A stretch of DNA of 64,000 bases from Antitrichia curtipendula (GCA_951230915.1 OX579640.1:12110981-12174980), one strand, 5' to 3'; positions 24,217 through 37,162 are shown, numbered from the stretch's first letter. Numbers and translations: made by a program. The notes: a model not told the origin generated them from the letters alone.

Positions 24217-27200
24217 TAGGTATAGTTTTAGAAGCACATCTCGTCTGACAATGTACATATTGTATGCCTTTCGATTCCGCATCTATAGTAAGGCTTTGGT
24301 TCTCTTAGCTCAATTTTATTGTCTGTTACAGAATCGGTCTTCCTACGAGCATGCATGTAACTCTGATTGTGGTTACCGAGCATTCGTCCTAAGTCATTAT
24401 CTCTCAGAACGGTTGGTTAATTTTAACGTAAATGGAAACGCCTCATTAATTTTGTAAGAAGACGCACTGTCGGAGTAGCTCCAGTTGTGCAAGAATAATA
24501 TTGGCTTGACTGCAATTGTAGCTCAGATTCACGCTCATCTGAATATTCAATGGTTGCAGCTATCAGCATATTACCAATTCTTTTGAAATCTGGCGTGTGA
24601 AGCGCACAAACTTCCGACTTCCGCGTGAGACAGGAAAGTTTCTGCAAGCCATCAGTTTCCCTCCAGTATAGGAGGCAGCAGCTTTGATGCTAAATCTTTT
24701 TTAGCATTTAGCTTTGCCTATTTAGTCGATTATCATTCATTATCAGAGTATCTTCACCCTCTGCAAGTTTCTTGTTGCTTTTTATACGCCAACTTGAGTG
24801 AGCACTGCATCCTGTGCAATATGAAGAGGAAAACTACATAGTTCCTATACCCCTACACCTGACCCTAGTATGCAGCAATTTTCTAGGTACTGTGCTGCTG
24901 CAGTGGAGCTGCTCTTAGCCGCCGTGCTTTTAGTGTATCATTTGTACTATTTTAATACAATAGTGCTTTTCTTTCATGTGAATTGGATGTCGACTGATCT
25001 TGTTTGCTCTGAACTAGACAAAGCATGATTGTTACTCACTCGTCTGGGAACTGCGAACTGCGAGCAAAGCGACACAATCACCCTAAACCTGGAAACGAAT
25101 AGTTGAAAATATTCAACATCCAATTTGAAGGGACAGGAAAGTGCACATGTAAGTTGAGCTTATTCATGATCTGAAAAATATTCCCCGTCAATAACGCGTG
25201 CTTGCATTATGGGATTCTCATTTGTGAGTTACGGCACTCGGCTATTTTGACTCGTGTACCTTCTTTCAATTTTAGACTCTGAAGCACCGTCTTGATTGGG
25301 GATTTAATTTCTAATTTTTAACTTCTGAAACAGACGAGACAAGCCTAATGCTAAAAAAATATTCTTAGAGAGTAGGATTTAGACAACCACCAGCTGTCCT
25401 ACATTCCTACCACCTACGTAATAGGATTGCTTCTTTTTTTGGACACAACTGGAGATTTTATTCCGCCACGATTCCCACGAAGAAAATGAACCACCAACCA
25501 GACATTCATGAGACCGTCGGACCATTACTTTGTCTTAAGTTAGTACGGATACATTTTAATTTATTTTTGGAGCAAATGGAAAGAAGATTTTTTTTGAGAA
25601 AGGAGAGTACTGTAGTACTGTACTGTACAGTCAAGCCTGAGCCCGGAGTAATTTATTCCGAGTATGGGTTAACCCCGAAAGGACGGAGCCTATTACGGAG
25701 AACCTTTTAATCTTTCTCAATTTATTTTTCTGTTTCCTCTATTTTGCAAACAAGTTTGAGTGAGAATTACTTTATTTTATCTTTCAGAGATGAAATCACA
25801 TGTGTTTCATAAGTCATCAAATTTTCAGATTTATTGGATATGTTTTCGATTACCGATTTTTTTAAGAAGCTGTGGGAAAATCCATATCTAATTTACAATT
25901 AGCTCAAAAAACTCTATAAATTCTCCATAAGTGTAATATTATAGTGCAAATATAAATTTTGTATTCATTTATAAATAGAAAATCAATAGACCATGGTAAT
26001 AGGTTCAATGTTCAATATGCAATAAAATGTTCAATTGTACGAATTTTTGAAAATTTCAAATTGGAATAGAAACTAGATTCAATAAGTTTAATTTCATTAG
26101 TGAAACTCAAATTCTAAGAAAATCATCTACATGTCTCAAATTCAGATCAAGAGCAAGGAGGCAGTAATTGCCAAAATTCACTAGGAGGGCTTTTTGTGAT
26201 TTCTGGCATACAATTCTTCATTTTAGTAAATTCTTGGACGTCTCCATAGGGCCCTTCTTGTGTGTGTTATAACAAGGAGAATATTCTCTATCAATCAAAA
26301 AAATTGGATGAAAATATGTCATTTTACATCTCAGTTTAGCAAGTTTTTTGTCATGCAAAAGTCAAATTTGGGCTCCTTTAATGTTTTAGGGTTAAGAAAA
26401 AAATCTCAACGCTCTCATTTTATAATGATATCCTTTTTACTTGATACTATGAATTAGACAATGGTAGAGGGTAGCACTTTGCATTGATGAAAAACTAGAA
26501 TGTGTTCATATGGAAGAAGACATTTAGCATCCTCATTCATTGCTTAGAAATAGCAAACAATGTATTGTATTTTTTTCCTCTGAAGTGTTAAATTGAGTAC
26601 AATACTTCATTGCACTAATGATGCCAAATCTTTATAATTATTTTCGATGAAGGAACTGGATTGATGTATCTACATTTGGACTTTAAGAACAATAGTGCTT
26701 CAACCTACTTCCTCCATACTACTCCATCAAAAATACTGGAATCTATAATATTTTGATTTGTCTACTTATTCAAACATTGGCTTTAACATTCAATTACTGA
26801 AAGTGTTATGACATGCCACCGTGGATTCCACGTAGATGGGGGGAGGGGGGGGGGGGGTATGTAAAATAATATGCGTGATTGTGCACCTCCATGCACATTC
26901 AACTTTTCAATTGCAATCCAACACTAAGTGTAAAGGAGCATAAAGAAATCAAGAACAAAATGTCCCCTTTGGATGGTGAAACTATCATTTTTCATATTGA
27001 CAAATGGATGATATGCATTACATTTTTGTGTGCACAATTTTTTTAATGCTATATATACATCTTTGAGTCAAAATCAAGCCATGTTAGTTACTTTTTATTT
27101 TATCAGGTATTTTATAGGGGATTGTTTATCAAAAAAATGGTATACCTCATGAATGCATTTGAGTACTTTGGAACATTTTTTCTTCATAAAACCAAATTTT

Positions 27201-27480
27201 GACATTCAATATGTTTTTTCTTTTCTTTTCAATAAAACTAATAAAATGATGCTTTTAAAGTGCAGTTTGAATTCCACTTAAAACTTTTGAAAAAATTCCT
27301 TAAAATGAACATATTATTGAAGTCTGAAGTTGAGAATCTACAATCATGTTTCCAAATATAGACTGACACCAAAATTTGAATATTTTTTAGCATTTTTAGC
27401 ATTTGATATGATTTTTCTTCAGAATTAGTTGAAATTTCCACAAAATATTTAATCTCTGAGAAATGAAACTAAAAAATTTT
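24217..27480. other. TPS 3' flank, then AT-rich intergenic DNA
   Basis: About 24217-25080 is GC-richer and likely holds the TPS 3' untranslated region. No canonical AATAAA is obvious; aatacaat near 24955 is a weak candidate. From about 25700 the sequence is AT-rich, with a G-rich run at 26838-26857. No gene is recognised. Confidence 0.4.
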
Positions 27481-27489
27481 GCTCATAAA

Positions 27490-27930
27490 TAATGGCAAAA
27501 TGCAGTTTTCAATGCCATAATATAAGCTTGCAAGCCTAAAGCAAGGATTTTGCAAACTTGGAGCTTGGATTTCTAATTAACTCTCGTTTACTGAAGTTTT
27601 TTAATTTAAAAATAAATAAATTTAGGAAGGTATTACAAATTTTAGTAAATTTTGATACTTATAATTACAGGCCTTTGACTGTAAACCTACAAGCAGAACG
27701 TGCAATTTTTGCTTGAATTATGTTCTAATTATCTATATCCCACTTTTGAATGTTAGCAATCGCATTCATGAGCAACGACTATGCCAAATAACACGTGCAA
27801 AATGATTTATAGTCAACAACATTGGCTTCTACCTTTGCAATTATGGAAAATTTAACCTCTCCCTTAAAATTGAAAACAATGGATTTGGGCTTTCCAAACC
27901 TTCTAGACATGACACAATTTTCTTTATATC
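27490..27930. repeat. Direct repeat, copy 1 (copy 2 at 29255-29720)
   Basis: The blocks taagcttgcaagcctaaagc, ttacaaattttagtaaatt, ttgaattatgttctaat, tatcccacttttgaatg and ttggcttctacctttgca recur in order at 29255-29720. There is no coding capacity. The second copy carries a CACTA-like insertion that this copy lacks. Confidence 0.6.
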
Positions 27931-28275
27931 ATAGTGTACTTCTACTTTGATATTTTAATTATTTTAGCATTTTTTGCATTTTATATGATTTTTCTTCAAA
28001 ATAATTTTATACAAACAGTAGCAAAAAATTTGCTCACAAATAGTAGCAAAAATATCAATTTAAAAAAAATAAAATTTGATGGAGAAGTGTTGAAGTGGCA
28101 ACATACAAGAAAAAGATGTAGCGAAATATTTTAGTATTCATGTATATTTTGGATAAAAGTATCTTTTCATTTACTTATTTGGATGAGTTTCATTTAAAAC
28201 TAGCAATTAATCTAAATTATTTTCAAAATTGGAACAATTTGGCATCATCATCCAATTTTTCTTCAAATTTTTCCT

Positions 28276-29199
28276 TAAGGTACGAGGTTCTAAAAGGGCA
28301 TAGGCTCTAAAATTGCCCACTTCCTCAAATGTACAATATTTGTACATGTTTGTTTTTTGAAGCCTTCAGCACTGTACAAATAATGTACCTTTAACCCCTA
28401 AAGCCCCAAGGGTGTTTTCTGCCAAAACCCACTCAAAACTACCACTTCTGTTGTATTCACTTAAGGAAACCAATTTTTTTGTTTCTTTTGGAATTAAACC
28501 GTAGGAACTTCTACTTAACTTGTCTGAGATTATGTAGTAAAAATTTCATCAAATTTCACCGTACGGATTGGAAGATATTAGCATTCAAAGTTGAACAAAA
28601 TGTTTTTTTTCAAGAAGATGCTTAAATTGTCCAAAAAACTAAGATTGTTCATAACTTTCTCAACCGTAATCCAAATAGAATGAATCAAAGCTTCACGTAT
28701 AGGTAAAAACATAATATTTAAGAAAAAAAATTCAAAAAAGATTATTTTGACTTTTTGTAATTTTTGGGGGGCTGCCAGCCAGTCTCCATTTCTTGCTCAT
28801 TGTGCCATAACTTTTTCATCCGGCATCCGATTGAAACAAAAATTATGTGTCCACAAAGCTCTTGCAAAGCTACACAACTTCAAAAAATCTCAAAAAAATT
28901 CACTTCAAATTGAAACAAGAGGAACCTACCCAGACCCAAATTGTCTCCTGAGGGGACAAGCAGGGCTTTAGGGGTTAAAGGGGAGGGAGGGGGGGGAGGG
29001 CAACCCTATGCCATTTCAACTTCAAAATTTCATAACTAATTCTACAAAGCTCCAAAAATATGAATCGACTTGGGTTAGATGCCAATTCCACTTGTCTTTC
29101 AAGGAAATTTTATTGAAAAATATTTCAAGAAGCTTCACTTCTCCAAAATTCGGTTTTAGCACTAAAGTGGGCAATTTAAGGACCTCCTACCTTAAGGCT
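28276..29199. mobile_element. MITE carrying a nested family C element
   Basis: The outer ends are inverted: ttaaggtacgaggttct at the left and, reverse-complemented, ttaaggtaggaggtcct at the right. The inside is the inverse of 18796-19122. A family C element (28395-28974) is inserted in it, so the outer element alone is about 340 bp. There is no coding capacity. Confidence 0.65.
28395..28974. mobile_element. Family C TTAA element, intact ends, nested
   Basis: A 580-bp element with perfect TTAA at 28391-28394 and 28975-28978. The terminal inverted repeat cccctaaagccc is 12 bp and perfect. The interior is collinear with 14312-14879 (cactcaaaactaccactt, ccgtacggattggaagata, gccataactttttcatccgg). 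It inserted into the MITE spanning 28276-29199. There is no coding capacity. Confidence 0.85.
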
Positions 29200-29254
29200 T
29201 GATGCTCTCCTATTTTTTTTGTTGCTTTTAGGCATTTACATGCTTGAATAAAAA

Positions 29255-29720
29255 CATGGACAAAATGCAACAATGTCATAATGTAAACTTGCGAGCCTAG
29301 AGCAAGGATTATGCAAGCCTTCAGTCTAGCACTAGTAGAAAACGCAGGAATCTGTTAATTTTAATAGATTTATGTTGAAATCAACAAAATAGTGACCGAG
29401 ACAACACATCCAAATCAACAAAATTCTGTCAAAATTCTTGCGTTTTCTACTAGTGTAGATTTATAATTAATTATAGTTCAGTGAATTTTTTAAATAAAAA
29501 AAAGGATAATATTACAAATTTTAGTAAATTTTTGTAGTCATGGGCCTATAACTATAAACCTATGACTAGAACATGCAACTTTTTTACTTGAATCATGTTC
29601 TAATTATCTTTATCCCACTTGCAAATGATAGCAACTGCATTCATGGGCAATGACTAGACAACAAAATTGGCTTCTATCTTTGCAATAATGGAAACTATAA
29701 CTCTCCATTAATCCATTAAG
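29255..29720. repeat. Direct repeat, copy 2
   Basis: Collinear with 27490-27930. It is interrupted by the CACTA-like element at 29330-29455; in copy 1 the equivalent site is uninterrupted. Confidence 0.6.
29330..29455. mobile_element. CACTA-like MITE with 3-bp target duplication TAG
   Basis: A 126-bp element starts cactagtagaaaacgca and ends with its perfect reverse complement tgcgttttctactagtg. It is flanked by TAG at 29327-29329 and 29456-29458. CACTA termini with a 3-bp duplication are the hallmark of the CACTA (EnSpm) superfamily. There is no coding capacity. Confidence 0.8.
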
Positions 29721-30200
29721 GACCGTGGTTGATTTTGGAGGTAGGCAAGATGTTTTTTGGTCTTAGGTTGAACATAGAAAAAAAATTATCCAACTATAAT
29801 GCATTTTAGAGATCTGACCATATCGATGGAATTGGCGTGAATGTTCAGGGTATGCATGACAAATTTTGCATTGATTTAAGTATTGATTTCCATATTTTCA
29901 GCTAGTATTTTTTTTTTCACCCTTGAAACCACATGCTAGCAGCCTAGCACAAAATGTCTTAATTCTTGTCCCACTAAATGCATTTAGATCCCAATTCCCA
30001 ACATCCATCTCCTTTTTCCATATCCAAATTAATTCTAAACTCTAGCTATCAATGAAAAAGTGTTGATTTAAATTCAAATGTAGTTGACCAGTCCTTAATG
30101 AGTTAAACTTGAGAATGATTGATTTGGGCTTTCCAAAACTTCTGAAAACAATACAAAATCTATTAACTTTGCCAAAGATATAGGTACACAAGTAACAATA
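29721..30200. other. AT-rich intergenic stretch
   Basis: Nothing recognised on either strand. Confidence 0.45.
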
Positions 30201-30222
30201 CTGAATATAGGCACATGGTAGA

Positions 30223-31190
30223 TTAGGAATACACTTCTTGTTGCATACCTTGGTACAACAACATACTACCACTTGCAACAAAAGTGTTGATTATATCAAC
30301 AATTTCTAGAAGGTATTTCACTTCATTGAAGCTCAAACTCAAAGGTTGAATGAATCTATCCTCCTTACACTTCATTTTGCAAAAGTGCCAAAAGATGTAA
30401 TAAAGATGCTCACACTTGACATATTGCTCATCTTTTCTAATAGATGCCAATACTATGTCAACAAAATCAGGACATTTGCATTTACAATAATAAAATAGGT
30501 CAAATTTGAATCAACTTTAGTTTCCAACAAAATACTCCATAGTAAACATGTTGCCTTACAAGACTGTATTCGTCTTAGAAGGGCATTAGGTAATTGTTCA
30601 AAAATGTAGTTAGAAATATATATGCAAGAATGATCTATAAAAGAGACCAATGTAGTAAGCAAGCATAATAGAAGAAGAGGAAATTTCTGTTATTCAAATT
30701 CCTGAGATTTGAAACAATCAAAGATGGGATTTGCCAAGGAGAAACAACAAAGCTCTCAAATCCAACAAATTTCATCAATTGCACTATCCCTTGAAGAAGC
30801 TAATTAGCTAAACAATTGAGTATATTGCCTCAAATAGGGCAAATGCTCTTTGTAAATATCTCCACAACTCCATTACTATTGTTTGGGCCATTTTTTTTGC
30901 CATTTCTAAAAGTTGAGTGACTAAGTTAATGCATTGAAATAATCTAATGCCTTGTCTAATAAAGTGTTTGTAACTTGCATAGACATTGAACATAATTAAT
31001 CCATGTTAAGTTGTAGAAGTATTAATCAACCTAGGCATTGTAAAAACTACTCTCTTAACATGCCCTAAACTCTCATTTAGACATTCATGCTTAATCAAAT
31101 AGGAAGATTCAACCAATACTTTGTCCATAGAAGAAAAGTGGAGAATGCCATGCCATTTATAGTTATCCAATGCATTGCTCATAATATTAC
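30223..31190 (-). pseudogene. Degraded coding relic with a SWIM-like zinc-binding motif
   Basis: Reading the minus strand from about 31190 downward, one frame stays open for some 125 codons with a single stop (after the stretch LINTSTT). It gives protein-like sequence including LLEMAKKMAQTIVMELWRYL (near 30890). After a region broken by stops in all frames, the same frame reopens near 30520 and contains CKCPDF, then 16 residues, then CEHLYYIFWHF. This CxC...CxH spacing fits a SWIM zinc finger, a domain common in MULE transposases and FAR1-type proteins. The relation between the two open parts is assumed from strand, order and frame. I do not recognise the first part. It is most likely a dead transposon or gene fragment. 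Confidence 0.35.
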
Positions 31191-31538
31191 AAAGGTAATA
31201 ATCTTTTCAGAGTATGTAAGTAATCAATGTAATGGACATTCAAGGTGATAATCTTAATTCATTTAAAAAACTCTTGTATGAAATAGGAGAAATAATTAAT
31301 TTGGGTGAAATTAAAGTAATGATTCCATTATCCTGTAATGAAATGTTTAATTAGTGACAAGAATAGAGTTCATCCTGTGATATTTTTTGCCAATTTTTTT
31401 CACCAAGTGATAAATTTTAAGAATAACAACATTAATAATTGTAACATGTATCTATATTTTTTAGATTACTTTATGTCATATAGTCATATGAACTACAATT
31501 TGCATAACTTGTAGATTGTGCTTCCCTCACTAGCTTAA

Positions 31539-32471
31539 CCCCTAAAGGATTAAACACCGATTTTTGACAACATAGCAATTTTAGGTAGCTCACTCCAAAC
31601 GGAATATTTAATTATTTCTTTGAAATTTTCACAGAAGATGTGTCCAAGGAGTAGCTTTAAGGCCCAACAATTTTCATAACTTTTGACTACGTGGTTAAAA
31701 AAGTTATTGTATGATATGTCATTTTCATTGGTTAGTGAGCAGCCCGGGCAGTTGAAAAACTTCTTCGCAAAACACTTTTCTTTAAAATAAAAGCTTGAGA
31801 TTGGTTCTTTAGATTTATATATACGTGGGAAGCTTTGAACTATTCCATTTTGATCAATGAGATGAAAGTTATGAGGAGTTTTAATTTGAGGGTAGTTATG
31901 GAATCTCTACTCTAAGATCAACTTTGAAGTCCTTTATTTAACTCAATTTTCAATATTTTTGAAAAAAATAAAAACATTGGGTGTAGGTTGTTTATTACAG
32001 CGTTACAACCATTGGAATTGAAATTTTTCAATTCCATATTTCAATTCTTAACAATTTAGTGTTTTGAACATACTCTACCTCCTTCTACTTACTTTTTTTT
32101 TTCCTATATGTTTTACAATTTCAAATGATCTGAAATTTTTCAAGCATGTAACCAACTTGCCTTGAAGAATGAATCCAAAGAGTAACCACCATTTGGGACA
32201 TTTTTTCATACCAAGGTGACCTTGTGAAGTGCAACTGCCCTGATTTTCGCAAGAACAAAAAAATGATTTTTGTCAATTCAAATGCTATTATCTTGCAATC
32301 CACACGGTGGAAATTTCTGAAATTTTTTCCACAATTTCTCAAACTAGTGTACTACAAGATCCTACGGTTACATTTTTCCAAAAATGTTTTTTTTCTAAAA
32401 TTTGATACTTATAATAGAAACAAAAGTTTTGAAGCAGTTTTGGTGAAAACATAATCTTTGACCTTTAGGGG
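31539..32471. mobile_element. Family A TTAA element, intact ends (reference copy)
   Basis: A 933-bp element with perfect TTAA at 31535-31538 and 32472-32475. The ends are cccctaaagg and its exact reverse complement ccttt-agggg (10 bp). The interior is shared with 350-956, 8073-9045 and 61890-62998. Short open frames on both strands are not conserved between copies, so it is non-coding. Confidence 0.85.
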
Positions 32472-32475
32472 TTAA

Positions 32476-33560
32476 AAAGTGGAAACCATTCTTTGATGTA
32501 CATAGAATGGGGATTAATTAAATCTAGCCTAAACGTAAGGTATCATCACTTAAATTAATCATTTGAGATCTAATATCTCTTAAAACAAATTGGAAAAAAT
32601 CACATTGAGATGTTAATATGTGAAAGTAGAAGTTAATACAATTTTTTTGAGAATTTTCAGGGACTATATAAATAAACTACAATTTTCAAATTGAAAGTAA
32701 TTGGAGCCTTTACAATTTGACACTAAGCTAGTCTATCCATAATTGGGTATCCTTAAAAGTTGAAATACAAAATACTTCAATTCTCATTGGTTGCCTCAAA
32801 GAACTCTTCATCTCCCATTGATTACTTTCGTAAATTAGTGTTGAATTAAAGAAATTAATTTGTTGAAATTGGTTTACTTGGCGGATTAGAATATGATAAA
32901 TTTAGATGTCCCCAAAGACATATACCTACCTTAATTGTGAATTTGTGCCCCTCAAAAAAATTCTAAGTGGTTATCAATTTTTTAAATTAAACAATTTAAT
33001 ATATTTTTTAATTATTTTAAAAATAAAATAAATTTAAATATCCAAAACCTTGGTAGTTTTTCCAACTATATCTATATTTTTGTTTAAGAAATAAATTTTC
33101 ACCATCTCTTTGTATTCAAATTTTTTGAAATCTATATTTATGGACTCTTCTTGAGGTGACAATTTCCTAATGATAAATGTATACTTATATTTGTAATTAA
33201 ATTTTCAACTTATAATTTAATATTTTGATTGATATTAAGGTATAAAGATTTCAAGAGCTTTCAAAGCGGATATATAACTTAGTAAAACATGAAGATAGTA
33301 TCATTCAAAAATCAATTGATAAGTCTATAATAAATAAATAAATTTGTACAAGGAGAAGGGGAGCTATCCAATATTTACAATCCTATTGTATAATTATTAA
33401 TATGATGTGTTAAATATTCAAATATTTATGATGCATTATAAAAAGTTTGGATAGTGATTGTTTTTAAATCTGAATGAGATTTAAAGTTTAATTAAATTAA
33501 TTTGAAGGTTATATTTATCCTAAAAATGATTATATGAGTGTTGTCTTTACGTATGATATG
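32476..33560. other. AT-rich intergenic stretch
   Basis: Nothing recognised. Confidence 0.45.
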
Positions 33561-33569
33561 CTTATGATA

Positions 33570-34830
33570 TGCTTATTATATGCTTATGATAAATTTACAA
33601 CCCATCCTTAAATGACTTATTAACCTTGGTCCGACCTCCCTACATGTTACATGAGAATTGCCAATCCCTAAGGGGATTTTTCTCTTTAGGGACAATAAGA
33701 ATTTGTTAAACTAAACTAAAATATAACACTTTCTATTGCATAAAAATACATTATATGCAATCAAAACCAAGCGTTATAATTTTATAACAACAGGAGTTAC
33801 ATACTCGGATCACAAACAAACAAAACAAATCAAACATATGTTTTAATAGTATAGATAGATGATGCTCTTGTGATAAGTTTATGACCAACCCTTAAATGAC
33901 TTATTAATCTTGGTCCTCCCTACATGTTATATGAGAATTGCTAATCTAAGGGATTCCTTTCCTAAAGGGAAAAAAGAGTTTGTTAAACTAAACTAAAATA
34001 TAATACTTTCTATTGCATTAAAATGCATTATATGAAATCAAACCCAAGCGTTATAAAAACAATGGTGCTAGTATGTGAGCCCAAGAATGCGAGCTTGTGA
34101 GTATTGAGCCTACAATATAGGTATCTATAATATAAATATTACACACTATAGAAGGTGTATGTATCATAAACACCTATAATATGGGTGTTTGTAACATATA
34201 TATCTTATAATCATAGATGCTTTCTATAGTATATACACCGATAACATAGATGTGTAGTATTCTAGGCTCGTGGGTCACACTCCTATGCTTATATAATAAC
34301 AACCCTCATTATAAAAACGAGAATTGCATACATGTAGAACCTCTCTTAGTGCACAACTGTCATTTATGCAGTTAATAGGTGGACCCAATTTCAACTATTT
34401 TTTCTAAAAAATAATATAATTAGAGCTGACATTAATTAGGTAGCCATCATTACACCTCTTCTAGTGCATAGTCCTGACACCATGCACTAAAAGAAGTTCT
34501 ACATGTACTCGGATCATAAACAAACAAAACAAATCAAACATATGTTTTTATAATATAGATTATAATATGGATATATGATATGCTCATGATAAGTTCATGA
34601 CCCATCCTTAAAATGACTTGTTAACCTTGATGGGCAATTTTATTCAAATGGTGTTATTCCGTGTGCCACTTTGACGGTGTGCCATTTTCACCATCTAGTA
34701 GAGTTATAGATTTAGAACGGCCATTCTGAACTATTTTCATGCCATTTAAAAAAAATATCACCATTTTAATGAAATTGTCCATCCTGGTCCTCCTTGCACA
34801 TTATATGAGAGTTGCCACCCGTGGATTTTA
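33570..34830. repeat. Cluster of partial direct repeats
   Basis: Three partial copies share ordered blocks: acccatccttaaatgactta, catgttayatgagaattgcc, taaactaaactaaaatata, ctttctattgcat and caaacaaacaaaacaaatca. They lie at about 33590-33845, 33873-34060 and 34510-34640 plus 34800-34815. There is no coding capacity. It may be the 3' part of an old element duplicated locally. Confidence 0.55.
34630..34782. mobile_element. 153-bp MITE with ATGGGCAATTT ends
   Basis: The left end atgggcaattttatt and the reverse complement of the right end, atggacaatttcatt, form an imperfect inverted repeat that continues inward (caaatggtg and cattttaaatgg-like blocks). It is the same family as 35179-35772. Target duplication is not clear. 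Confidence 0.6.
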
Positions 34831-35178
34831 GTAAGTGAGGGTTGCGCATTGCAGTTTATGGGGAAGCTTGAGTATTGGGTAGCAAAAACTTCTGTATGTT
34901 CCACATGTACGAGCGCAATCCAAGTGTTTTGAGCTTTCAATTATACCAAATTTGGTGTTGGATTCAGAAGTTTTGGAAGTACTTGTTATAGTAAGTTTAT
35001 GAATTGATAATCTTCCAACTTCTGAAAAAATGTACAAAGACAATGTTCGATCACTCAAAAGTTTTCTGAGAACTTCATGAATTGATAAGCTTCTAAACTG
35101 AATGTGGAGACTTGATGATTGGCCTTTGTGTCTATAAAGTTTTGTACTCAAATAGTGTTTAAAATAGGAAGATTACAT

Positions 35179-35772
35179 ATGGTGAATTTCGCTAGAATGG
35201 TGGTATTTTGCGTGCCATTTTCAGACCGCTTGGTTTGAACCGTAAAAGTGCCATCTAGGCAGACAGATATAGATTCTAGAAATCTTGGACTTTTACAGAT
35301 TTCAAACCGATCTAAATTGTGAAAGTTCCATCTATGACACGTATAGATTTCATACATCTAGGACAATTGTACAATTAAAACCGCATAGATGGGCAATTTT
35401 GTTAAAATGGCAAAATTCCGTAACTTTGGCAGTTTTCACAGTTCAGAGCGGCCGCTCTGAAATGTTCAACTGTCCTAGATTTCTGAAATCTAAAACTCTT
35501 ATAGATGTCTGAAATCTACAACAGTCATAGATGTTGCTTTCAAAGTTCAGACCATGCGATTTGAAATGTACATTAGTGCTAGATTTCTAAAATCTATAAA
35601 AGACAAAGATTTATGTAATCTATACCCCTCGTAGATGTCACTTTCGCAGTTCAAAGTGGCCGCTCTGAAAATGGCATACGGAATATGCCATTTTAACGAA
35701 ATTGCCCATATGGTCTAAATTGTAAAAATTGCCAAACTTATGGAATTTTGTCATTTTAATGAAATTGTCCAT
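35179..35772. mobile_element. MITE (outer copy) interrupted by a second copy of its family
   Basis: The outer left end atggtgaatttcgctagaat pairs with the right end attttaatgaaattgtccat. Inside, subterminal blocks (gtgccattttcagacc, atctaggacaattgtaca) match other copies. The interior is split by the better-preserved copy at 35389-35709, so the outer element alone is about 273 bp. Confidence 0.6.
35389..35709. mobile_element. 321-bp MITE with about 33-bp inverted ends (nested)
   Basis: Terminal inverted repeats start atgggcaattt and continue through aaaatggcaaaattccgta (left) and aaaatggcatattccgta (right, reverse-complemented), differing at only a few positions. Just inside each end is a near-palindrome, gcggccgctctgaa on the left and gtggccgctctgaa on the right. 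Short imperfect palindromes of the type agatttctgaaatct repeat in the centre. There is no coding capacity. Confidence 0.8.
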
Positions 35773-37162
35773 GTGTATTGTCTGTTGGATTTCTTCTCCA
35801 CATACTTCATTCTATTACATGAGAGAAATTGCATTACATTTGCTACCAATTCGGGTCAGGTAGTATGTAGAACTGACAACCTTGGTGCCATCGGCCATCG
35901 CTAGAAGAATGTCCAGGCGACCCATCAAGGACAAAATTTAGTTCATCGGTTGTCCACCACCTTTCATCAACAAGTAGGGTTTAGGCATGTTGCATAGCAC
36001 CATTAAGGGCAGGCTTACATGCTAGCCTGATGGGCAAAACTCTGCCTAATTCAAGAAATAAGACAAAATACAAACAACTGATTGTCTTGCTAGGGTGGGC
36101 AACAAAAAAGGAGGAACTCCATTTTCAACCAATATCAGTGGACAAACCCATTGGTAGAGGTTAGTCAATCTTGAGAGAATCTACTAGATGAGATCTAGAT
36201 GAGAGTGCAATTGGCATTTCTTCTTATAGTAGTCAATTTTCCACTTTGTCCATTAGGCAAGCATGTAAGGACTAAGGAAGTCCTAAGGATGTAGCTACAT
36301 TGACCAGGCACCGTGTAGGATAATTATGAAGGGTTAATCTCTAATCATGACTAGGATCTCTTGGTTATATCAAAATAAATATAAAAACATTCTAACATTG
36401 GGTGAGTGAGCAAAATTCCTGGAGGGATGGATGTCCTTAGTTCCTTTGACAAGAGAGGTGGGGCGGGAGGTGCTCACCCACTCTTTCTTCCGGCAAATGG
36501 CGACGTGAGGTCGCCGCTTCTACAGGTGTCCCCGCAATTCAAAGCGTCAATTGCTGAATGATTCAAATGCCGTCAAGTTCAATGTGCATGGTGTGCATGT
36601 GTGGTCATTCAAGGCACTTCATTTCCAAGCAGAAATTGCTTTAACACGGCAAACAAAAATAGATATATAGTTTTCAACATGACTGTACAGCATTTCAATA
36701 TTTCAAACGTTTTTCTTGTCCGACTAAACGAACAGAATAAATTCGAAACAGCCACATCTTATAACAGGGGACATATAGTCTATATGTACAACTGCAAAAA
36801 ACGACATGGCTGCAAAATATTTGATTTCGCTCTCTAGATAACTACTCCATATAATCTAATGTAATGTGAAATATTCACAAATTTACATCAATGTACACAC
36901 TATACATCATCTTGGGCACACTCAGGGCAAGTGGCAAACGTATTACCGAACCTCAAAGACGTCACAAACCTCAATCTCACTTTGCAAAATGGAGGACTCA
37001 ACTCATCTAGAATGTAATGTGACACTTGGTATTCGATCAATTGATTGCCATGCTAACTCAATCGACGGCAAAAACTCAATCTGCTCACTTTGTGGCAACA
37101 GTTTCAATTCCATCGATCCGAGGGCTTGTACCTTAGAGATCTGTTGCCATTGAAGAGGTACG
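35773..37162. other. Intergenic DNA and probable MADS 3' flank
   Basis: From about 36500 the composition becomes GC-richer and probably includes the 3' untranslated region of the minus-strand MADS gene. No other gene is recognised. A short block at about 35855-36000 has a very faint resemblance to a retrotransposon RNase H region but is not reported as such. Confidence 0.4.

Noticed and set aside
33570..34830. CRISPR-like array
   Set aside because: Repeats are long, diverged and irregularly spaced, and the genome is clearly eukaryotic.
35855..36000. Possible Copia RNase H remnant (DNLGAI followed by KN)
   Set aside because: Only a handful of residues fit, there is a stop within them, and no neighbouring reverse transcriptase is seen.
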